NCBI GenBank assembly: GCA_026387845.1
Contig: JAPLKX010000214.1
Span: forward strand, 1-8,538
Direction: 5' to 3'
Length of the DNA stretch: 8,538 nucleotides
DNA from: Candidatus Hydrogenedentota bacterium
Lineage (GTDB): Bacteria; Hydrogenedentota; Hydrogenedentia; Hydrogenedentales; SLHB01
Positions 1-5,915 of this stretch are shown one piece after another. The translations under genes were made by a program, and so were the position numbers. Every line of letters begins with the position of its first letter. Positions within the stretch are counted from its first letter, which is position 1. Below the pieces are notes generated by a model, which had not been told where the DNA came from, did not search any database, and was given only the letters and a program-made list of their open reading frames with translations.

Positions 1-1958
1 TCGTATGTGCCATCCAGCTTGACCATCGTCCTTGCCTGCACGCGCGGCGGGTTCGATCCCTGCAATGCGCTGACCGCGCCTTGGCCGGGCATCGGCGCCC
101 CGATTTCGTCGTCAATCACCGTGCCATACACCTTGGCCCCGGCGCTTACTTTCAACTCGAGCCCCGAGATCGGCCCGCCCGTCACCGTCACCGAAAGCGG
201 CTCGACGAGCCCCAGGCGCGGCGAGTCTTTTGCGCAATAGACATTCAACATATACGTGCCGGTGTAGCATGCCCCCATGACGAACTTGCCCGCCGCGTCG
301 GTTCGACCCTGGATGTATTTCTCCTGCCAGTTAGCGGCATCTTTTTCCCCTACGACAATTGCCTTCGGCACGGGCGCGCCCGTGTCCTGGTTCACAACCC
401 TGCCCGAAATCACATTCACCGGATCCACCCGAAATTCGTTGTCCAGAGTGCCGGCAGTTACAGGGACAAACTTCTGCGGCAAATACCCGCGCGCGACAAT
501 CGAGATGTACACAGTTCCGGCCCGGAAGTGTTCAAGCAAGAAACCGCCGTCCTCGTCCGTAGAAGTCTTGCCTATATACGGACCGTTTTCAACGGGCTCG
601 TCATAACACAAGATCAGGGCATCGCCTAGCGGTTGTCCCTGGAGATCGAGCACCTTGCCGCCAAGCGACAAGTCGGCATGAAGGACGATGTCACACGTGA
701 TCTCGGGCTCGAGATGGGTCAAGTTGTATAAGCCCCCTTGCCCGTAGAGACTTCCTTTGCGGCTCGAAATCGAGTAACTGGGGAAATACTGTCTTTCAGT
801 GGCGAGGCAGATCCTCGTTATTTCGTATTGGCCCCCGCTGTCCGTGGTTGATGTATATTCCATCGGCTGGATTGGATTGACCGAATAACCGGCCTTAACG
901 AGACTCTCATACCCTTTTAAGTCGCCGCTGTTATCGATTGTCACTGTGGCCCCCGCTGCGGGCGCGCCATCTTCGGTCGTAACCGTGCCGCGTACCGTGC
1001 CGGTGGCGACGACGACGTCGGCGATAGCGTCGGTGGTGGCGGGTGCAGGGGCGGTTTCGGCGGATTCGGCCGCGGCTCGAGTTTCAGCGGACGTCTGAGA
1101 AGCCGCGCCGGGCGTTCCAGCCGGTTCAGGCGCGGCAGCCGTTTCCTTTTTTTCCGTAACCGAAGTCTGCGCCGTGACGTTTTGCGTCGAATACGGCTGC
1201 GTGAACCAGTCGTAACCAAGGTAACCGGCTAATCCCAGAATGGCTATCGCCGCCACCGCCACGCCCACTTTCGCCGCGGCCGCCCCAGTAGCCACCCCCG
1301 CCGCCGTCGCCGCGGCGGTCGCGCCTGCGGCCGATGCCTTCCACGCTACGGGTGTCGCGCACACAGCCGCCATGATGCGTTCGGTGCGGTGGGCGTCGGT
1401 TTTGATCTCGCCGATCTCGTAGCCCAGCAAATCCGTGAGCCGCCGGCCAAGTTCATCGCGCGCCCGCTGGACACGCTTCGCCGCGGCGTCCGGCGTGATA
1501 CCGAGCAGCCCCCCGATCTCGCGCGCCTTCTTGCGCATGAAATAGTGAAGAATGAGCACCTCACGCGCTTCCCCGTCCAGCGTCTCGATCTGTTCCCACA
1601 GCAACCGGTGCAACTCCTCCCGCATCGGATCCGGCATAGTGGCCTGCGCGCCAACCAAGCCCCTGGCAAAATCCGATTCACGCACCCGCGTCCGGATCAA
1701 ATCGACGCTCACATTCCGCGCCACGTTCACCAGCCACGGTCCCACCTGCGTGTGATGCGCCATGCGATCGAGTTGCTGGTAAAACCGGGTGAACGTTTCC
1801 TGGGCGATATCCTCGGCGTCCGCCGAATTGCGCAGATAGGCGTACGCGATGCTATGCACCACCCCCGCATAACGGTTCACAAGCACCCGGAACAGGCCCT
1901 GGTTCCCCTGCAATACCTTCCGCACCACCGCCGCATCGGAGTACATGAAGGTCAACAT
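1..1958 (-). CDS. ECF sigma factor fused to membrane helix and carboxypeptidase-regulatory-like repeats (3' end cut by window)
   Basis: I translated this frame by hand from the ATG at 1956-1958 to the window edge: 652 codons with no stop, so the gene continues past position 1. Residues 1-176 are an ECF sigma-70 factor. Region 2 includes ADAEDIAQETFTRFYQQLDR and the VGPWLVNVARNVSVDL helix; region 4 includes GEAREVLILHYF, then the helix-turn-helix around EIGGLLGITPDAAAKRVQRA. An Ala/Gly-rich stretch (207-230) leads into a hydrophobic helix at about 231-249 (VGVAVAAIAILGLAGYLGY). A Thr/Ala/Pro/Glu-rich linker (253-318) follows. Beta-sandwich repeats of the carboxypeptidase-regulatory-like type then start near residues 320, 430 and 513, with a fourth near 606 (VIDDEIG) cut by the edge. 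AGGAGG lies 5 nt before the ATG. By alignment with the complete neighbour about 500 more residues are expected. The sensor role and outside location of the repeats are inferred; the sigma assignment is strong. Confidence 0.9.
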   Translation of the reverse strand, partial: MLTFMYSDAAVVRKVLQGNQGLFRVLVNRYAGVVHSIAYAYLRNSADAEDIAQETFTRFYQQLDRMAHHTQVGPWLVNVARNVSVDLIRTRVRESDFARGLVGAQATMPDPMREELHRLLWEQIETLDGEAREVLILHYFMRKKAREIGGLLGITPDAAAKRVQRARDELGRRLTDLLGYEIGEIKTDAHRTERIMAAVCATPVAWKASAAGATAAATAAGVATGAAAAKVGVAVAAIAILGLAGYLGYDWFTQPYSTQNVTAQTSVTEKKETAAAPEPAGTPGAASQTSAETRAAAESAETAPAPATTDAIADVVVATGTVRGTVTTEDGAPAAGATVTIDNSGDLKGYESLVKAGYSVNPIQPMEYTSTTDSGGQYEITRICLATERQYFPSYSISSRKGSLYGQGGLYNLTHLEPEITCDIVLHADLSLGGKVLDLQGQPLGDALILCYDEPVENGPYIGKTSTDEDGGFLLEHFRAGTVYISIVARGYLPQKFVPVTAGTLDNEFRVDPVNVISGRVVNQDTGAPVPKAIVVGEKDAANWQEKYIQGRTDAAGKFVMGACYTGTYMLNVYCAKDSPRLGLVEPLSVTVTGGPISGLELKVSAGAKVYGTVIDDEIGAPMPGQGAVSALQGSNPPRVQARTMVKLDGTY

Positions 1959-1963
1959 GGCCG

Positions 1964-1969
1964 CCTCCT
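1964..1969 (-). promoter_or_regulatory. Shine-Dalgarno site of the gene starting at 1958
   Basis: On the minus strand the sequence reads AGGAGG, a full match to the anti-Shine-Dalgarno core, followed by CGGCC and the ATG at 1956-1958. It fixes the start at this ATG and excludes the in-frame ATG four codons later. The same AGGAGG-CGGCC-ATG arrangement precedes the gene starting at 5693. Confidence 0.9.
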
Positions 1970-1971
1970 GA

Positions 1972-2009
1972 GTTTACATATTAATCGATTGCGAGAAGAA
2001 AATTGGACA
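1972..2009 (-). promoter_or_regulatory. Conserved upstream element, copy 1 (candidate promoter or operator)
   Basis: On the minus strand this segment has TGTCC (2005-2009), a 14-nt T-rich spacer, then AATCGATTAATATGTAAAC (1972-1990), ending two bases before the AGGAGG. The 19-nt block and the TGTCC at the same 14-nt spacing recur ahead of the gene at 5693, whereas the rest of the two spacers differs. This supports a functional site: a promoter, an operator, or a translation-control leader. AATCGATT is a perfect palindrome, and TAATAT could serve as a -10-like hexamer. There is no good consensus -35 at standard spacing, and no clear ECF GGAAC-type -35, so the exact role is open. Confidence 0.5.
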
Positions 2010-2037
2010 AAAAAGAAGCCCGAAAGCAGAATAAGTG

Positions 2038-2092
2038 CGTTGGGACGCCTCCCGGCCGCGCGACAGCGCGCGTTGTGGGAGGCGTCCCAACG
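2038..2092. repeat. Perfect 16-bp inverted repeat (strong hairpin) between two sigma-fusion genes
   Basis: CGTTGGGACGCCTCCC at 2038-2053 is the exact reverse complement of 2077-2092. The 23-nt centre contains a second perfect 6-bp stem, CGCGCG (2057-2062) with CGCGCG (2067-2072), closed by ACAG, so the RNA could fold into one long, very stable hairpin. It lies 40 bp beyond the stop of the gene at 2133-5693 and about 28 bp before the conserved leader of the next gene. It could attenuate or terminate transcription. However, a U-tract does not follow directly: on the minus strand the nearest T6 run is about 24 nt further on (2008-2013). A dispersed palindromic (REP-like) element is the alternative. 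Confidence 0.75.
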
Positions 2093-2132
2093 GGGAGGTG
2101 CCTGTTGTGGTCAAATCTCGAACTGACGCGAA

Positions 2133-5100
2133 TCAGTGCGCGGGCAACTCCAGCCCCACTTCCGCCGTCTGCCCCGCAGTCACCATCGCCTCCCCCAACG
2201 CCACCGGCGCGCTCACAAAGGCTGGCAGCTCCGGTGCCACGCCCGGACCCAGCGCCACCGCCGCCACGAGGTAATGACCTTCCTGCAGGTTGTTGAACGC
2301 AAAGGGCCCGTCTTTCTCAATGAACGTCGTGCCCATTAGACGCTCCCCCAGAGCTTCCAGCGCCTCGACCGTCCATACCGTCAAGACGGCATCGCCGGGG
2401 AAGAGAGCGATGAAAGTGGTCTCGCCCTCCTTCAAACCTGACACGGTTCCGGCGATCTCGCCGCCAAGCAACTCAAAATCCAACCGTGCCGTCTGATTGG
2501 CCGTCAACTGCGCCTCAACCGCCTGCGCCAACCTCATCGGCACCCACCCGCCGTACGTCACCTTCGCCGCCTCGACCGTATACGCGCCCTCGGGCAATTG
2601 GTCGGCCCTGTAGAAGCCCTTCTCGTCTGTCCGGGCGCGCGGACGTTCCTTGTTTTCAGGATCGAGGGGGACGAACGCGACCTCCAAGTCCGCGGCAGGC
2701 GCGCCGTTATAGGTCACGACTCCCTCCGCCGTAGCTTCGCCGCGAACAATTTCAAAATCAACCTCCGTTACCCCACCGGCTACAACTTCGGCAATCTCTT
2801 CCTTCTCAAACTGTTTCACCGGACTTGGATACGCGACCAATTTCACTTTCACCTCGCCCGCCATGAGATTGCGCACCTCGTAGTCGCCGTTCGGCTGCAC
2901 GTCCTGCCACACCCAATCGGACCAGTAGGCGTTAACGGGCCGCACGCAGATACGGGCGCCCGACATTGGCTCGCCCCCGTAGGACACATGACCCTCAATG
3001 GACCCGCAGTCGGACGTATCGAGCACAATCCGCGTGTTGGACGTCCGGCCTGCCTGAATAGTCACCGTGCTCTCGACAAACTCCCCCTGCGGCGATGAAA
3101 ACAGGCAGGCTTCCAACCTGTAGGCGCCGGGCTGCAACGGCGATTCAAACGTGCCGTCAGGCTGCACCTGCATGTTCACGCTCTTCATGAAGTTTGCGCG
3201 CATCTGAAGGTAACGGCGCGAATTCGAAATAAGCACTTCCTGCCCGCTTTCCGGAAAAGCGCACACGCGCGCGTGATCCAGCGGACGCCCCTCTCTGTTC
3301 ACCACCTCGCCTTTGATCCATCCCTGCGTCATTAATCGCAGCACCACATCCGACTTCTGCTTGTCCGGAAAATACGGCCCATCTGGTTGGCTGAAGCCGG
3401 ATTCGTTCCTGGCCTGCACGAGTACGCCCGTCTTCGCAATACGCTCCATGTAGTGTTCCGTCGGAACCAGCCGGAATTTGCCCGACAGGTCTGACACGGC
3501 CTCGCAGTTTATGGCGCCGAAATTCTCCGGATTCTCCGGCTCGAACCCGTACACCGAAGCTCCCCCCACCGGCGCGCCTTGTTCGTCCACCACCGTCCCC
3601 GCAATAAACGGCCGCGTAGCCAGGTGGATGTCGTGCGTCTTGCTCTTCTCGCCTTTAGCTATCGTGATCATGCCGCCTTCCCGGCTCCCGGAGAATCGGC
3701 CCTGGAACGAGAACACCTTGAGCGTCAGCGTTCCCGCCGGCATGCCAAGCAACTCGTAAGACCCGCTATCGTCCACTCTTCCATTACGATAAGCTGTTTT
3801 GTCTTCCCCGGAAACCTCAACCGTTGCCGGACCTCTTATGCACAAACCGGTCTCATCGTCGATGACCTTTCCCCGTACGATCGCGCCTGTTACGAGCTTG
3901 AGTTCCACACCCTGCACGGGCGCAGTCCCCAGGTTGACCTTTACCGGCGCAGGAAGCGTCAGCAACGTCGGGTTCTCTTTCTTGAACGTCACCGAAACGG
4001 TGTAGGCGCCGGGAATGCAGCCGGTAAGCTTGAACTGCCCTTGCTCGTCCGTGTCGGCGTACCCCCACTTGCTGCTCTTGTCCTCGCATTGCGCAAGCAC
4101 CACCGCGCCCGCAACCGGCGACCCGTCTTCCGCATTCACGGCTCTTCCGGAAATCGAGTTGCCCAAGGCCATCCGTAACACATGGTTGGTCACGCCGACC
4201 GCCAAGGGTTCCGTTCGGAATGTCAAGCAACCGCGCTTGCGAAGTTCCAGGCGCGTTGGCTCGGGCTGCATGTGCTGCAGCAGGAACCGTCCGTTCTCCC
4301 CCGTGTCCGTTCGCCGCATCAGGAAGCCCGTGGGCGTCGGTTGATCGTTGGAAATGACGATCACGTCTTTGATGGGCTTCCCTTGATAGTCCATCACAAT
4401 TCCGCCAAGCGAAAGGTCGGGTTTCAGCACGAGGTCTTGCACGGCCTCCCGCTCTACAATGCTGGTGTTAAGATACGGGCGCTCGCCGTACAGATTGCCC
4501 AGCCGCCCCGACAGACGGTACAGTGCACCTCCCCCTGAGGTGTTGGTGAGCGCCACGCCGTCAATCCGATATCGGCCCGCGTTGTCCGCAACAACCGAAA
4601 CCGACACCGGCTCCAGCGGTTGTAATGTCAAGAGCTTGGCTGTCTCCTTTACCCACTGGTCATTGTCCAGGCTTACTTCCGCGCCCGCCGCAGGCCTGCC
4701 GTCTTCCAACGTGACTGTGCCGCTGACTGTCCCCTTCACAATCGGGCAACCCCACGCCTCTCCCGTGCCCACGCCCGCTTCCGATTCGACCGCTGCTCCC
4801 GTCTCGTCGGCTTTTGCAGCCTCGGAAACGTTGCCCGCCACCTCCGCGTCCGCTTCCGGCACGGGAGCCGGCACATCCGGAGCACCTGCCGCTTTCGCTA
4901 CGCTAGCAGGTTTCACCGACGCCGAAGATGGCGCCGCGTACCGGTCGTACGCCAGCAGAGCCACGATTGCCGCAATGACGACCGCCCCAGCGCCCAGCGC
5001 AAGTTTCGCCGCGCCCACGCCCGTCGCCACGCCCGCGGCCGTCGCCGATGCGGCGGCACCGGCCGCGGATGATTTCCACGCCACCGGCATCGCGCACACC

Positions 5101-5693
5101 GCCGCCATGATGCGTTCACTGCGGCGCGCGTCCGTCCTGATTTCGTCTATTTCCTCGCCCAGCAGGTCCGTCAACCGCCGCCCGAGTTCTTCCCGGGCAC
5201 GTTGCACCCGTTTGGTGGCGGTCTCGGGCGTGATGCCGAGGAGCGCGCCGATTTCGCGCGCTTTTTTGTGCATAAAGTAATGAAGAATGAGCACCTCACG
5301 GGCTTCCCCATTCAGTGCGTCGAGCTGTTCCCACAAGATTCGGTGCAACTCTTCCCGCGCCGGATTCTGCTCTGACGTGCGCGCCGCCCCCGCGCTCTTG
5401 GCCATGGCGGTCTCGCGCACCCGCTTGCGCAGCAGGTCCACACTCACGTTGCGCGCTACGGAAACCAGCCACGGCCCCACCTGCCTGTAATGCGCCACCC
5501 GGTCGAGTTGCTGGTAGAAGCGCGTGAACGTTTCCTGGGTGATGTCCTCCGCGTCGTCCGAATTGCGCAGGTGCGCGTACGCCACGCTGTGAACCACCCC
5601 CGCGTAGCGGTCCACAAGAACCCGGAATATCCCCTGGTTCCCCTGCAACACCTTCCGAACCACGGCAGCGTCGGAATATATGAAGGTCAACAT
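2133..5693 (-). CDS. Membrane-tethered ECF sigma factor with nine carboxypeptidase-regulatory-like repeats (complete)
   Basis: This 1186-aa protein is the only complete gene here; its start ATG (5691-5693) has AGGAGG 5 nt upstream and its stop is TGA (2133-2135). Residues 1-180 form an ECF sigma factor: region 2 (about 19-91, with DDAEDITQETFTRFYQQL) binds core polymerase and the -10 element in this family, and region 4 (about 116-175, with GALLGITPETATKRVQRA) binds the -35 element. The conserved segment RIMAAVCAMPVAWK (194-207) and an Ala/Gly stretch precede a hydrophobic helix at about 231-249 (LALGAGAVVIAAIVALLAY). An Ala/Pro/Glu linker follows (253-318). Nine beta-sandwich repeats begin near 322, 428, 510, 603, 694, 791, 896, 985 and 1077, each with a G.V...G.P..GA.V strand pair and usually a later DG.Y.....PG.Y strand. 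Ordinary ECF factors are about 160-200 aa, so some 1000 residues are extra. A cytoplasmic sigma domain with an extracytoplasmic repeat array is the likely topology. The ligand is unknown. Confidence 0.93.
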   Translation of the reverse strand: MLTFIYSDAAVVRKVLQGNQGIFRVLVDRYAGVVHSVAYAHLRNSDDAEDITQETFTRFYQQLDRVAHYRQVGPWLVSVARNVSVDLLRKRVRETAMAKSAGAARTSEQNPAREELHRILWEQLDALNGEAREVLILHYFMHKKAREIGALLGITPETATKRVQRAREELGRRLTDLLGEEIDEIRTDARRSERIMAAVCAMPVAWKSSAAGAAASATAAGVATGVGAAKLALGAGAVVIAAIVALLAYDRYAAPSSASVKPASVAKAAGAPDVPAPVPEADAEVAGNVSEAAKADETGAAVESEAGVGTGEAWGCPIVKGTVSGTVTLEDGRPAAGAEVSLDNDQWVKETAKLLTLQPLEPVSVSVVADNAGRYRIDGVALTNTSGGGALYRLSGRLGNLYGERPYLNTSIVEREAVQDLVLKPDLSLGGIVMDYQGKPIKDVIVISNDQPTPTGFLMRRTDTGENGRFLLQHMQPEPTRLELRKRGCLTFRTEPLAVGVTNHVLRMALGNSISGRAVNAEDGSPVAGAVVLAQCEDKSSKWGYADTDEQGQFKLTGCIPGAYTVSVTFKKENPTLLTLPAPVKVNLGTAPVQGVELKLVTGAIVRGKVIDDETGLCIRGPATVEVSGEDKTAYRNGRVDDSGSYELLGMPAGTLTLKVFSFQGRFSGSREGGMITIAKGEKSKTHDIHLATRPFIAGTVVDEQGAPVGGASVYGFEPENPENFGAINCEAVSDLSGKFRLVPTEHYMERIAKTGVLVQARNESGFSQPDGPYFPDKQKSDVVLRLMTQGWIKGEVVNREGRPLDHARVCAFPESGQEVLISNSRRYLQMRANFMKSVNMQVQPDGTFESPLQPGAYRLEACLFSSPQGEFVESTVTIQAGRTSNTRIVLDTSDCGSIEGHVSYGGEPMSGARICVRPVNAYWSDWVWQDVQPNGDYEVRNLMAGEVKVKLVAYPSPVKQFEKEEIAEVVAGGVTEVDFEIVRGEATAEGVVTYNGAPAADLEVAFVPLDPENKERPRARTDEKGFYRADQLPEGAYTVEAAKVTYGGWVPMRLAQAVEAQLTANQTARLDFELLGGEIAGTVSGLKEGETTFIALFPGDAVLTVWTVEALEALGERLMGTTFIEKDGPFAFNNLQEGHYLVAAVALGPGVAPELPAFVSAPVALGEAMVTAGQTAEVGLELPAH

Positions 5694-5698
5694 GGCCG

Positions 5699-5704
5699 CC
5701 TCCT
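5699..5704 (-). promoter_or_regulatory. Shine-Dalgarno site of the gene starting at 5693
   Basis: AGGAGG on the minus strand, separated by CGGCC (5 nt) from the ATG at 5691-5693. It is identical in sequence and spacing to the site of the downstream paralogue and supports MLTFIYSD as the true N-terminus. Confidence 0.9.
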
Positions 5705-5705
5705 C

Positions 5706-5743
5706 GTTTACATATTAATCGATTTGGCAGCAAAAAACGGACA
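5706..5743 (-). promoter_or_regulatory. Conserved upstream element, copy 2 (candidate promoter or operator)
   Basis: Second copy of the element: TGTCC (5739-5743), a 14-nt T-rich spacer that is only partly similar, and the identical 19-nt AATCGATTAATATGTAAAC (5706-5724), placed one base before the AGGAGG of the gene starting at 5693. Having its own copy suggests that each gene of the array is transcribed, or at least controlled, separately instead of only by read-through from the gene upstream. Duplication of the leader together with the coding region is the competing explanation. Confidence 0.5.
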
Positions 5744-5750
5744 GGAAGAA

Positions 5751-5778
5751 GACTGGAGTCCGGAGACTGGAGTCTGGA
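5751..5778. repeat. Two-copy 14-bp tandem repeat in the 222-bp spacer
   Basis: GACTGGAGTCCGGA (5751-5764) is followed directly by GACTGGAGTCTGGA (5765-5778), with one mismatch. Each copy starts with the imperfect palindrome GACT-GG-AGTC, so the two arms sit 14 bp centre to centre. It lies just upstream (in the direction of transcription) of the conserved leader element of the gene starting at 5693 and is absent from the matching place in the other spacer. It could be an operator pair or simple replication slippage. The rest of this spacer, 5779-5915, shows no gene or clear hairpin. Confidence 0.6.
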
Positions 5779-5915
5779 GGTAATGACAGAACCATGGGGG
5801 CTGGGGAAATAGGGGGATGGCGCGCAATTTCGAGTGAAATGAAGCGATGCTGGTATCCAGAAGGTTTGGGTGCGGACGGCGCGCGTTGAAAAACTGCGCC
5901 TACTGCACAAGTTTT

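Noticed and set aside
941..1681. Short minus-strand open frames within the left gene, hinting at a broken gene
   Set aside because: Codon-by-codon translation from 1958 to 1 gives one uninterrupted frame; the short frames are out of phase with it.
2038..2092. Inverted repeat as transposon end or CRISPR repeat
   Set aside because: There is no transposase gene, no target-site duplication that I can see, and no further repeat-spacer units.
4459..5280. Plus-strand open frame of 273 codons opposite the sigma/linker region
   Set aside because: It lies antisense to a clearly real gene. Its composition is Ala/Pro/Ser/Thr-rich as expected from reading the complement of GC-rich Ala/Gly/Glu codons, and it has no recognisable domain or Shine-Dalgarno site.
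5796..5820. G-rich tract as a possible G-quadruplex
   Set aside because: Only three runs of three or more G are present, with a terminal GG; this is short of a normal four-run motif.
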